NCBI GenBank assembly: GCA_964017235.1
Contig: OZ024928.1
Span: 90,205,566 to 90,269,565, forward strand
Direction: 5' to 3'
DNA from: Sabellastarte sp. h YS-2021
Taxonomy: Eukaryota; Annelida; Polychaeta; Sabellida; Sabellidae
Length of the DNA stretch: 64,000 bases
In this document: positions 1 to 12,939 of the stretch, in pieces
Layout of the letters: each line of letters starts with the position of its first letter
How positions within the stretch are numbered: the stretch's first letter is position 1
The notes under the pieces: generated by a model
The model's input: the letters and a program-made list of their open reading frames with translations, nothing else
Databases searched by the model: none
What the model was told of the DNA's origin: nothing
Translations under genes and position numbers: made by a program

Positions 1-681
1 GTTGTAAACCACATTGTGTCCCACAGGAGTCGCCACTTGAATGAATTTTAGTAGTGTGTTCCTTCAGAAATGCATATGTAGTCCAAAGTACAGGTTCAGG
101 GAGTGTAGGTGGCGAGGATGTCGTAAAATGCCAGATCAGTCAAAACCACCTCTTAAAGTTGATCAATCTTGCTGAAATTTTCACAGAAAACTCAGTTTAT
201 ATCAAAGAATGAATTTGTACTGGCCTGGTCCACTCGAGGGCCATATTAGGAATTTCATTTCCGGGGTGTGGGGGGCCCCCTGGCCTCCCCTCATTTGGGG
301 AATGTCAGGTATATCACAATATTGCCAGTCTGAAGCCCCCCATTTAATTTCATGCTCGTTTCAACAATAAAGGGGGATATTTTAGGCACATTTGGAGCAT
401 TACATGTCTGAAGAGAAAATATTTAACCCCAATAATGCTGTTAAAATGGTCCAAAATAGATGTAAATCAGCCCAAACCAGTACTAAATATTATTCTGTAG
501 CCACGAAACTTGGCCCAAAAATCACCTGCCACCCACTGAATCTGATTGCACAGGTTTCAGGATTACATCTGGTGTACCAGTGATGTCATATGTGTGAAAT
601 AGGGTCCAGGAAGCCGAAAATACAGCCTCAGCTGGCTGGCTCAGGATAGGCTGATATTTTCTCAGTTAAGGCAGGTTTAAG
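1..681 (+). repeat. Reference monomer M1 and its internal landmarks
   Basis: I use this first copy as the reference. It is about 43% G+C by hand count (291 of 681). Landmarks: a G6C5 tract at 270-280; a C6 run at 336-341; an XhoI-type hexamer ctcgag at 233-238; an AATAAA hexamer at 366-371; a short open frame from the ATG at 404 to the stop at 581-583; and CpGs at 31, 113, 122, 235, 262, 357, 504 and 615. The main variable sites across the array are base 12 (c or t), base 88 (g or c), the pair at 118 and 130 (g/g or t/a), base 262 (c or a), the G/C tract, the C6 run (5 or 6), base 386 (g or a), base 412 (g or c) and base 492 (t or c). M1 and M5 are the only copies seen with a CpG at 122-123. 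Confidence 0.95.
270..280. repeat. Self-complementary G6C5 tract (recurs in every monomer)
   Basis: Five G-C pairs form a perfect palindrome here, the core of every expansion seen elsewhere. Forms found in the array include G5C6, G6C5, G7C4, G7C5, G6C6, G6C3, G9C4, G10C3, G11C4 and long runs of 13 to 31 G with one to three C. It is flanked by ccggggtgt on the left and tggcctcccc on the right. Its recurrence at offset about 270 makes it the length-variable site of the satellite. Confidence 0.9.
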
Positions 682-3600
682 GTTGTAAACCACATTGTGT
701 CCCACAGGAGTCGCCACTTGAATGAATTTTAGTAGTGTGTTCCTTCAGAAATGCATATGTAGTCCAAACTACAGGTTCAGGGAGTGTAGGTGGCGAGTAT
801 GTCATAAAATACCAGATCAGTCAAAACCACCTCTTAAAGTTGATCAATCTTGCTGAAATTTTCACAGAAAACTCAGTTTATATCAAAGAATGAATTTGTA
901 CTGGCCTGGTCCACTCGAGGGCCATATTAGGAATTTCATTTCCGGGGTGTGGGGGGCCCCCTGGCCTCCCCTCATTTGGGGAATGTCAGGTATATCACAA
1001 TATTGCCAGTCTGAAGCCCCCCATTTAATTTCATGCTCGTTTCAACAATAAAGGGGGATATTTTAGGCACATTTGGAGCATTACATGTCTGAACAGAAAA
1101 TATTTAACCCCAATAATGCTGTTAAAATGGTCCAAAATAGATGTAAATCAGCCCAAACCAGTACTAAATATTACTCTGTAGCCACGAAACTTGGCCCAAA
1201 AATCACCTGCCACCCACTGAATCTGATTGCACAGGTTTCAGGATTACATCTGGTGTACCAGTGATGTCATATGTGTGAAATAGGGTCCAGGAAGCCGAAA
1301 ATACAGCCTCAGCTGGCTGGCTCAGGATAGGCTGATATTTTCTCAGTTAAGGCAGGTTTAAGGTTGTAAACCATATTGTGTCCCACAGGAGTCGCCACTT
1401 GAATGAATTTTAGTAGTGTGTTCCTTCAGAAATGCATATGTAGTCCAAAGTACAGGTTCAGGGAGTGTAGGTGGCGAGGATGTCATAAAATGCCAGATCA
1501 GTCAAAACCACCTCTTAAAGTTGATCAATCTTGCTGAAATTTTCACAGAAAACTCAGTTTATATCAAAGAATGAATTTGTACTGGCCTGGTCCACTCGAG
1601 GGCCATATTAGGAATTTCATTTCCGGGGTGTGGGGGGGCCCCCTGGCCTCCCCTCATTTGGGGAATGTCAGGTATATCACAATATTGCCAGTCTGAAGCC
1701 CCCATTTAATTTCATGCTCGTTTCAACAATAAAGGGGGATATTTTAGGCACATTTGGAGCATTACATGTCTGAACAGAAAATATTTAACCCCAATAATGC
1801 TGTTAAAATGGTCCAAAATAGATGTAAATCAGCCCAAACCAGTACTAAATATTACTCTGTAGCCACGAAACTTGGCCCAAAAATCACCTGCCACCCACTG
1901 AATCTGATTGCACAGGTTTCAGGATTACATCTGGTGTACCAGTGATGTCATATGTGTGAAATAGGGTCCAGGAAGCCGAAAATACAGCCTCAGCTGGCTG
2001 GCTCAGGATAGGCTGATATTTTCTCAGTTAAGGCAGGTTTAAGGTTGTAAACCATATTATGTCCCACAGGAGTCGCCACTTGAATGAATTTTAGTAGTGT
2101 GTTCCTTCAGAAATGCATATGTAGTCCAAAGTACAGGTTCAGGGAGTGTAGGTGGCGAGGATGTCATAAAATGCCAGATCAGTCAAAACCACCTCTTAAA
2201 GTTGATCAATCTTGCTGAAATTTTCACAGAAAACTCAGTTTATATCAAAGAATGAATTTGTACTGGCCTGGTCCACTCGAGGGCCATATTAGGAATTTCA
2301 TTTCCGTGGTGTGGGGGGCCCCCTGGCCTCCCCTCATTTGGGGAATGTCAGGTATATCACAATATTGCCAGTCTGAAGCCCCCCATTTAATTTCATGCTC
2401 GTTTCAACAATAAAGGGGGATATTTTAGGCACATTTGGAGCATTACATGTCTGAACAGAAAATATTTAACCCCAATAATGCTGTTAAAATGGTCCAAAAT
2501 AGATGTAAATCAGCCCAAACCAGTACTAAATATTACTCTGTAGCCACGAAACTTGGCCCAAAAATCACCTGCCACCCACTGAATCTGATTGCACAGGTTT
2601 CAGGATTACATCTGGTGTACCAGTGATGTCATATGTGTGAAATAGGGTCCAGGAAGCCGAAAATACAGCCTCAGCTGGCTGGCTCAGGATAGGCTGATAT
2701 TTTCTCAGTTAAGGCAGGTTTAAGGTTGTAAACCACATTGTGTCCCACAGGAGTCGCCACTTGAATGAATTTTAGTAGTGTGTTCCTTCAGAAATGCATA
2801 TGTAGTCCAAAGTACAGGTTCAGGGAGTGTAGGTGGCGAGGATGACGTAAAATGCCAGATCAGTCAAAACCACCTCTTAAAGTTGATCAATCTTGCTGAA
2901 ATTTTCACAGAAAACTCAGTTTATATCAAAGAATGAATTTGTACTGGCCTGGTCCACTCGAGGGCCATATTAGGAATTTCATTTCCGGGGTGTGGGGGGC
3001 CCCCTGGCCTCCCCTCATTTGGGGAATGTCAGGTATATCACAATATTGCCAGTCTGAAGCCCCCCATTTAATTTCATGCTCGTTTCAACAATAAAGGGGG
3101 ATATTTTAGGCACATTTGGAGCATTACATGTCTGAAGAGAAAATATTTAACCCCAATAATGCTGTTAAAATGGTCCAAAATAGATGTAAATCAGCCCAAA
3201 CCAGTACTAAATATTATTCTGTAGCCACGAAACTTGGCCCAAAAATCACCTGCCACCCACTGAATCTGATTGCACAGGTTTCAGGATTACATCTGGTGTA
3301 CCAGTGATGTCATATGTGTGAAATAGGGTCCAGGAAGCCGAAAATACAGCCTCAGCTGGCTGGCTCAGGATAGGCTGATATTTTCTCAGTTAAGGCAGGT
3401 TTAAGGTTGTAAACCACATTGTGTCCCACAGGAGTCGCCACTTGAATGAATTTTAGTAGTGTGTTCCTTCAGAAATGCATATGTAGTCCAAACTACAGGT
3501 TCAGGGAGTGTAGGTGGCGAGTATGTCATAAAATACCAGATCAGTCAAAACCACCTCTTAAAGTTGATCAATCTTGCTGAAATTTTCACAGAAAACTCAG

Positions 3601-5448
3601 TTTATATCAAAGAATGAATTTGTACTGGCCTGGTCCACTCGAGGGCCATATTAGGAATTTCATTTCCGGGGTGTGGGGGGCCCCCTGGCCTCCCCTCATT
3701 TGGGGAATGTCAGGTATATCACAATATTGCCAGTCTGAAGCACCCCATTTAATTTCATGCTCGTTTCAACAATAAAGGGGGATATTTTAGGCACATTTGG
3801 AGCATTACATGTCTGAACAGAAAATATTTAACCCCAATAATGCTGTTAAAATGGTCCAAAATAGATGTAAATCAGCCCAAACCAGTACTAAATATTACTC
3901 TGTAGCCACGAAACTTGGCCCAAAAATCACCTGCCACCCACTGAATCTGATTGCACAGGTTTCAGGATTACATCTGGTGTACCAGTGATGTCATATGTGT
4001 GAAATAGGGTCCAGGAAGCCGAAAATACAGCCTCAGCTGGCTGGCTCAGGATAGGCTGATATTTTCTCAGTTAAGGCAGGTTTAAGGTTGTAAACCATAT
4101 TGTGTCCCACAGGAGTCGCCACTTGAATGAATTTTAGTAGTGTGTTCCTTCAGAAATGCATATGTAGTCCAAAGTACAGGTTCAGGGAGTGTAGGTGGCG
4201 AGGATGTCATAAAATGCCAGATCAGTCAAAACCACCTCTTAAAGTTGATCAATCTTGCTGAAATTTTCACAGAAAACTCAGTTTATATCAAAGAATGAAT
4301 TTGTACTGGCCTGGTCCACTCGAGGGCCATATTAGGAATTTCATTTCCGGGATGTGGGGGGGCCCCCTGGCCTCCCCTCATTTGGGGAATGTCAGGTATA
4401 TCACAATATTGCCAGTCTGAAGCCCCCATTTAATTTCATGCTTGTTTCAACAATAAAGGGGGATATTTTAGGCACATTTGGAGCATTACATGTCTGAACA
4501 GAAAATATTTAACCCCAATAATGCTGTTAAAATGGTCCAAAATAGATGTAAATCAGCCCAAACCAGTACTAAATATTACTCTGTAGCCACGAAACTTGGC
4601 CCAAAAATCACCTGCCACCCACTGAATCTGATTGCACAGGTTTCAGGATTACATCTGGTGTACCAGTGATGTCATATGTGTGAAATAGGGTCCAGGAAGC
4701 CGAAAATACAGCCTCAGCTGGCTGGCTCAGGATAGGCTGATATTTTCTCAGTTAAGGCAGGTTTAAGGTTGTAAACCATATTGTGTCCCACAGGAGTCGC
4801 CACTTGAATGAATTTTAGTAGTGTGTTCCTTCAGAAATGCATATGTAGTCCAAAGTACAGGTTCAGGGAGTGTAGGTGGCGAGGATGTCATAAAATGCCA
4901 GATCAGTCAAAACCACCTCTTAAAGTTGATCAATCTTGCTGAAATTTTCACAGAAAACTCAGTTTATATCAAAGAATGAATTTGTACTGGCCTGGTCCAC
5001 TCGAGGGCCATATTAGGAATTTCATTTCCGGGGTGTGGGGGGCCCCCTGGCCTCCCCTCATTTGGGGAATGTCAGGTATATCACAATATTGCCAGTCTGA
5101 AGCCCCCCATTTAATTTCATGCTCGTTTCAACAATAAAGGGGGATATTTTAGGCACATTTGGAGCATTACATGTCTGAACAGAAAATATTTAACCCCAAT
5201 AATGCTGTTAAAATGGTCCAAAATAGATGTAAATCAGCCCAAACCAGTACTAAATATTATTCTGTAGCCACGAAACTTGGCCCAAAAATCACCTGCCACC
5301 CACTGAATCTGATTGCACAGGTTTCAGGATTACATCTGGTGTACCAGTGATGTCATATGTGTGAAATAGGGTCCAGGAAGCCGAAAATACAGCCTCAGCT
5401 GGCTGGCTCAGGATAGGCTGATATTTTCTCAGTTAAGGCAGGTTTAAG

Positions 5449-8400
5449 GTTGTAAACCACATTGTGTCCCACAGGAGTCGCCACTTGAATGAATTTTAGT
5501 AGTGTGTTCCTTCAGAAATGCATATGTAGTCCAAACTACAGGTTCAGGGAGTGTAGGTGGCGAGTATGTCATAAAATACCAGATCAGTCAAAACCACCTC
5601 TTAAAGTTGATCAATCTTGCTGAAATTTTCACAGAAAACTCAGTTTATATCAAAGAATGAATTTGTACTGGCCTGGTCCACTCGAGGGCCATATTAGGAA
5701 TTTCATTTCCGGGGTGTGGGGGGCCCCCTGGCCTCCCCTCATTTGGGGAATGTCAGGTATATCACAATATTGCCAGTCTGAAGCCCCCCATTTAATTTCA
5801 TGCTCGTTTCAACAATAAAGGGGGATATTTTAGGCACATTTGGAGCATTACATGTCTGAACAGAAAATATTTAACCCCAATAATGCTGTTAAAATGGTCC
5901 AAAATAGATGTAAATCAGCCCAAACCAGTACTAAATATTACTCTGTAGCCACGAAACTTGGCCCAAAAATTACCTGCCACCCACTGAATCTGATTGCACA
6001 GGTTTCAGGATTACATCTGGTGTACCAGTGATGTCATATGTGTGAAATAGGGTCCAGGAAGCCGAAAATACAGCCTCAGCTGGCTGGCTCAGGATAGGCT
6101 GATATTTTCTCAGTTAAGGCAGGTTTAAGGTTGTAAACCATATTGTGTCCCACAGGAGTCGCCACTTGAATGAATTTTAGTAGTGTGTTCCTTCAGAAAT
6201 GCATATGTAGTCCAAACTACAGGTTCAGGGAGTGTAGGTGGCGAGGATGTCATAAAATGCCAGATCAGTCAAAACCACCTCTTAAAGTTGATCAATCTTG
6301 CTGAAATTTTCACAGAAAACTCAGTTTATATCAAAGAATGAATTTGTACTGGCCTGGTCCACTCGAGGGCCATATTAGGAATTTCATTTCCGGGGTGTGG
6401 GGGGGCCCCCTGGCCTCCCCTCATTTGGGGAATGTCAGGTATATCACAATATTGCCAGTCTGAAGCCCCCATTTAATTTCTTGCTCGTTTCAACAATAAA
6501 GGGGGATATTTTAGGCACATTTGGAGCATTACATGTCTGAACAGAAAATATTTAACCCCAATAATGCTGTTAAAATGGTCCAAAATAGATGTAAATCAGC
6601 CCAAACCAGTACTAAATATTACTCTGTAGCCACGAAACTTGGCCCAAAAATCACCTGCCACCCACTGAATCTGATTGCACAGGTTTCAGGATTACATCTG
6701 GTGTACCAGTGATGTCATATGTGTGAAATAGGGTCCAGGAAGCCGAAAATACAGCCTCAGCTGGCTGGCTCAGGATAGGCTGATATTTTCTCAGTTAAGG
6801 CAGGTTTAAGGTTGTAAACCACATTGTGTCCCACAGGAGTCGCCACTTGAATGAATTTTAGTAGTGTGTTCCTTCAGAAATGCATATGTAGTCCAAAGTA
6901 CAGGTTCAGGGAGTGTAGGTGGCAAGGATGTCATAAAATGCCAGATCAGTCAAAACCACCTCTTAAAGTTGATCAATCTTGCTGAAATTTTCACAGAAAA
7001 CTCAGTTTATATCAAAGAATGAATTTGTACTGGCCTGGTCCACTCGAGGGCCATATTAGGAATTTCATTTCAGGGGTGTGGGGGGCCCCCTGGCCTCCCC
7101 TCATTTGGGGAATGTCAGGTATATCACAATATTGCCAGTCTGAAGCCCCCCATTTAATTTCATGCTCGTTTCAACAATAAAGGGGGATATTTTAGGCACA
7201 TTTGGAGCATTACATGTCTGAACAGAAAATATTTAACCCCTATAATGCTGTTAAAATGGTCCAAAATAGATGTAAATCAGCCCAAACCAGTACTAAATAT
7301 TACTCTGTAGCCACGAAACTTGGCCCAAAAATCACCTGCCACCCACTGAATCTGATTGCACAGGTTTCAGGATTACATCTGGTGTACCAGTGATGTCATA
7401 TGTGTGAAATAGGGTCCAGGAAGCCGAAAATACAGCCTCAGCTGGCTGGCTCAGGATAGGCTGATATTTTCTCAGTTAAGGCAGGTTTAAGGTTGTAAAC
7501 CACATTGTGTCCCACAGGAGTCGCCACTTGAATGAATTTTAGTAGTGTGTTCCTTCAGAAATGCATATGTAGTCCAAACTACAGGTTCAGGGAGTGTAGG
7601 TGGCGAGTATGTCATAAAATACCAGATCAGTCAAAACCACCTCTTAAAGTTGATCAATCTTGCTGAAATTTTCACAGAAAACTCAGTTTATATCAAAGAA
7701 TGAATTTGTACTGGCCTGGTCCACTCGAGGGCCATATTAGGAATTTCATTTCCGGGGTGTGGGGGGCCCCCTGGCCTCCCCTCATTTGGGGAATGTCAGG
7801 TATATCACAATATTGCCAGTCTGAAGCCCCCCATTTAATTTCATGCTCGTTTCAACAATAAAGGGGGATATTTTAGGCACATTTGGAGCATTACATGTCT
7901 GAACAGAAAATATTTAACCCCAATAATGCTGTTAAAATGGTCCAAAATAGATGTAAATCAGCCCAAACCAGTACTAAATATTACTCTGTAGCCACGAAAC
8001 TTGGCCCAAAAATTACCTGCCACCCACTGAATCTGATTGCACAGGTTTCAGGATTACATCTGGTGTACCAGTGATGTCATATGTGTGAAATAGGGTCCAG
8101 GAAGCCGAAAATACAGCCTCAGCTGGCTGGCTCAGGATAGGCTGATATTTTCTCAGTTAAGGCAGGTTTAAGGTTGTAAACCATATTGTGTCCCACAGGA
8201 GTCGCCACTTGAATGAATTTTAGTAGTGTGTTCCTTCAGAAATGCATATGTAGTCCAAAGTACAGGTTCAGGGAGTGTAGGTGGCGAGGATGTCATAAAA
8301 TGCCAGATCAGTCAAAACCACCTCTTAAAGTTGATCAATCTTGCTGAAATTTTCACAGAAAACTCAGTTTATATCAAAGAATGAATTTGTACTGGCCTGG

Positions 8401-11400
8401 TCCACTCGAGGGCCATATTAGGAATTTCATTTCCGGGGTGTGGGGGGGCCCCCTGGCCTCCCCTCATTTGGGGAATGTCAGGTATATCACAATATTGCCA
8501 GTCTGAAGCCCCCATTTAATTTCTTGCTCGTTTCAACAATAAAGGGGGATATTTTAGGCACATTTGGAGCATTACATGTCTGAACAGAAAATATTTAACC
8601 CCAATAATGCTGTTAAAATGGTCCAAAATAGATGTAAATCAGCCCAAACCAGTACTAAATATTACTCTGTAGCCACGAAACTTGGCCCAAAAATCACCTG
8701 CCACCCACTGAATCTGATTGCACAGGTTTCAGGATTACATCTGGTGTACCAGTGATGTCATATGTGTGAAATAGGGTCCAGGAAGCCGAAAATACAGCCT
8801 CAGCTGGCTGGCTCAGGATAGGCTGATATTTTCTCAGTTAAGGCAGGTTTAAGGTTGTAAACCACATTGTGTCCCACAGGAGTCGCCACTTGAATGAATT
8901 TTAGTAGTGTGTTCCTTCAGAAATGCATATGTAGTCCAAAGTACAGGTTCAGGGAGTGTAGGTGGCGAGGATGTCATAAAATGCCAGATCAGTCAAAACC
9001 ACCTCTTAAAGTTGATCAATCTTGCTGAAATTTTCACAGAAAACTCAGTTTATATCAAAGAATGAATTTGTACTGGCCTGGTCCACTCGAGGGCCATATT
9101 AGGAATTTCATTTCAGGGGTGTGGGGGGCCCCCTGGCCTCCCCTCATTTGGGGAATGTCAGGTATATCACAATATTGCCAGTCTGAAGCCCCCCATTTAA
9201 TTTCATGCTCGTTTCAACAATAAAGGGGGATATTTTAGGCACATTTGGAGCATTACATGTCTGAACAGAAAATATTTAACCCCAATAATGCTGTTAAAAT
9301 GGTCCAAAATAGATGTAAATCAGCCCAAACCAGTACTAAATATTACTCTGTAGCCACGAAACTTGGCCCAAAAATCACCTGCCACCCACTGAATCTGATT
9401 GCACAGGTTTCAGGATTACATCTGGTGTACCAGTGATGTCATATGTGTGAAATAGGGTCCAGGAAGCCGAAAATACAGCCTCAGCTGGCTGGCTCAGGAT
9501 AGGCTGATATTTTCTCAGTTAAGGCAGGTTTAAGGTTGTAAACCACATTGTGTCCCACAGGAGTCGCCACTTGAATGAATTTTAGTAGTGTGTTCCTTCA
9601 GAAATGCATATGTAGTCCAAACTACAGGTTCAGGGAGTGTAGGTGGCGAGTATGTCATAAAATACCAGATCAGTCAAAACCACCTCTTAAAGTTGATCAA
9701 TCTTGCTGAAATTTTCACAGAAAACTCAGTTTATATCAAAGAATGAATTTGTACTGGCCTGGTCCACTCGAGGGCCATATTAGGAATTTCATTTCCGGGG
9801 TGTGGGGGGCCCCCTGGCCTCCCCTCATTTGGGGAATGTCAGGTATATCACAATATTGCCAGTCTGAAGCCCCCCATTTAATTTCATGCTCGTTTCAACA
9901 ATAAAGGGGGATATTTTAGACACATTTGGAGCATTACATGTCTGAACAGAAAATATTTAACCCCAATAATGCTGTTAAAATGGTCCAAAATAGATGTAAA
10001 TCAGCCCAAACCAGTACTAAATATTACTCTGTAGCCACGAAACTTGGCCCAAAAATCACCTGCCACCCACTGAATCTGATTGCACAGGTTTCAGGATTAC
10101 ATCTGGTGTACCAGTGATGTCATATGTGTGAAATAGGGTCCAGGAAGCCGAAAATACAGCCTCAGCTGGCTGGCTCAGGATAGGCTGATATTTTCTCAGT
10201 TAAGGCAGGTTTAAGGTTGTAAACCACATTGTGTCCCACAGGAGTCGCCACTTGAATGAATTTTAGTAGTGTGTTCCTTCAGAAATGCATATGTAGTCCA
10301 AACTACAGGTTCAGGGAGTGTAGGTGGCGAGTATGTCATAAAATACCAGATCAGTCAAAACCACCTCTTAAAGTTGATCAATCTTGCTGAAATTTTCACA
10401 GAAAACTCAGTTTATATCAAAGAATGAATTTGTACTGGCCTGGTCCACTCGAGGGCCATATTAGGAATTTCATTTCCGGGGTGTGGGGGGCCCCCTGGCC
10501 TCCCCTCATTTGGGGAATGTCAGGTATATCACAATATTGCCAGTCTGAAGCCCCCCATTTAATTTCATGCTCGTTTCAACAATAAAGGGGGATATTTTAG
10601 GCACATTTGGAGCATTACATGTCTGAACAGAAAATATTTAACCCCAATAATGCTGTTAAAATGGTCCAAAATAGATGTAAATCAGCCCAAACCAGTACTA
10701 AATATTACTCTGTAGCCACGAAACTTGGCCCAAAAATTACCTGCCACCCACTGAATCTGATTGCACAGGTTTCAGGATTACATCTGGTGTACCAGTGATG
10801 TCATATGTGTGAAATAGGGTCCAGGAAGCCGAAAATACAGCCTCAGCTGGCTGGCTCAGGATAGGCTGATATTTTCTCAGTTAAGGCAGGTTTAAGGTTG
10901 TAAACCATATTGTGTCCCACAGGAGTCGCCACTTGAATGAATTTTAGTAGTGTGTTCCTTCAGAAATGCATATGTAGTCCAAAGTACAGGTTCAGGGAGT
11001 GTAGGTGGCGAGGATGTCATAAAATGCCAGATCAGTCAAAACCACCTCTTAAAGTTGATCAATCTTGCTGAAATTTTCACAGAAAACTCAGTTTATATCA
11101 AAGAATGAATTTGTACTGGCCTGGTCCACTCGAGGGCCATATTAGGAATTTCATTTCCGGGGTGTGGGGGGGCCCCCTGGCCTCCCCTCATTTGGGGAAT
11201 GTCAGGTATATCACAATATTGCCAGTCTGAAGCCCCCATTTAATTTCTTGCTCGTTTCAACAATAAAGGGGGATATTTTAGGCACATTTGGAGCATTACA
11301 TGTCTGAACAGAAAATATTTAACCCCAATAATGCTGTTAAAATGGTCCAAAATAGATGTAAATCAGCCCAAACCAGTACTAAATATTACTCTGTAGCCAC

Positions 11401-12939
11401 GAAACTTGGCCCAAAAATCACCTGCCACCCACTGAATCTGATTGCACAGGTTTCAGGATTACATCTGGTGTACCAGTGATGTCATATGTGTGAAATAGGG
11501 TCCAGGAAGCCGAAAATACAGCCTCAGCTGGCTGGCTCAGGATAGGCTGATATTTTCTCAGTTAAGGCAGGTTTAAGGTTGTAAACCACATTGTGTCCCA
11601 CAGGAGTCGCCACTTGAATGAATTTTAGTAGTGTGTTCCTTCAGAAATGCATATGTAGTCCAAAGTACAGGTTCAGGGAGTGTAGGTGGCGAGGATGTCA
11701 TAAAATGCCAGATCAGTCAAAACCACCTCTTAAAGTTGATCAATCTTGCTGAAATTTTCACAGAAAACTCAGTTTATATCAAAGAATGAATTTGTACTGG
11801 CCTGGTCCACTCGAGGGCCATATTAGGAATTTCATTTCAGGGGTGTGGGGGGCCCCCTGGCCTCCCCTCATTTGGGGAATGTCAGGTATATCACAATATT
11901 GCCAGTCTGAAGCCCCCCATTTAATTTCATGCTCGTTTCAACAATAAAGGGGGATATTTTAGGCACATTTGGAGCATTACATGTCTGAACAGAAAATATT
12001 TAACCCCAATAATGCTGTTAAAATGGTCCAAAATAGATGTAAATCAGCCCAAACCAGTACTAAATATTACTCTGTAGCCACGAAACTTGGCCCAAAAATC
12101 ACCTGCCACCCACTGAATCTGATTGCACAGGTTTCAGGATTACATCTGGTGTACCAGTGATGTCATATGTGTGAAATAGGGTCCAGGAAGCCGAAAATAC
12201 AGCCTCAGCTGGCTGGCTCAGGATAGGCTGATATTTTCTCAGTTAAGGCAGGTTTAAGGTTGTAAACCACATTGTGTCCCACAGGAGTCGCCACTTGAAT
12301 GAATTTTAGTAGTGTGTTCCTTCAGAAATGCATATGTAGTCCAAACTACAGGTTCAGGGAGTGTAGGTGGCGAGTATGTCATAAAATACCAGATCAGTCA
12401 AAACCACCTCTTAAAGTTGATCAATCTTGCTGAAATTTTCACAGAAAACTCAGTTTATATCAAAGAATGAATTTGTACTGGCCTGGTCCACTCGAGGGCC
12501 ATATTAGGAATTTCATTTCCGGGGTGTGGGGGGCCCCCTGGCCTCCCCTCATTTGGGGAATGTCAGGTATATCACAATATTGCCAGTCTGAAGCCCCCCA
12601 TTTAATTTCATGCTCGTTTCAACAATAAAGGGGGATATTTTAGACACATTTGGAGCATTACATGTCTGAACAGAAAATATTTAACCCCAATAATGCTGTT
12701 AAAATGGTCCAAAATAGATGTAAATCAGCCCAAACCAGTACTAAATATTACTCTGTAGCCACGAAACTTGGCCCAAAAATCACCTGCCACCCACTGAATC
12801 TGATTGCACAGGTTTCAGGATTACATCTGGTGTACCAGTGATGTCATATGTGTGAAATAGGTTCCAGGAAGCCGAAAATACAGCCTCAGCTGGCTGGCTC
12901 AGGATAGGCTGATATTTTCTCAGTTAAGGCAGGTTTAAG
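5449..12939 (+). repeat. HOR domain 2: three- and four-monomer patterns, M9-M19
   Basis: The subtype order here is B C A', B C A' B', B C A' B'. B has aaactacagg and gagtatg, usually with aaaattacctg. C has catattg, seven G, five C and ttcttgctcg. A' has tttcaggggtg in place of tttccggggtg. B' resembles B but has ttagacacat. The units begin at 5449, 7492 and 10216; the last two are 4-mers of 2,724 bp. M10 at 6130 mixes B and C markers. M11 at 6811 has private changes (ggcaaggatg and cccctataatg). Confidence 0.8.

Larger units (their letters stand above)
1..5448 (+). repeat. HOR domain 1: two 4-monomer units of 2,724 bp
   Basis: Monomers M1-M4 (1-2724) and M5-M8 (2725-5448) carry the same order of subtypes. 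The first of each set has gaagaga with tattattctg and an extra CpG near offset 122. The second has aaactacagg and gagtatgtcataaaatacc. The third has catattg, a seven-G tract and a five-C run at offset 336. The fourth has catatt with a six-G tract. By eye I count about seven mismatches between the two 2,724-bp units, far fewer than between neighbouring monomers, so the 4-mer itself was duplicated. Confidence 0.85.

Noticed and set aside
392-583. A 63-codon open frame repeated in every monomer, as a possible multicopy peptide gene
   Set aside because: It starts at TTG; from the first ATG (404) it has only 59 codons. Its variants show about three amino-acid changes per silent one, some copies lose the ATG or the stop, and it has no signal peptide, domain or promoter that I can see. 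It is a by-product of near-identical repeats.
1-681. tRNA- or SINE-derived monomer, rDNA spacer or histone-like gene cluster
   Set aside because: A ggttcaggg segment faintly resembles a pol III B box, but there is no matching A box or cloverleaf. No rRNA or protein-coding homology is recognisable.
1-681. CENP-B box
   Set aside because: I looked for the ttcg-n4-a-n2-cggg pattern on both strands of the monomer. The nearest, ttcatttccgggg, lacks the required spacing and CpG.
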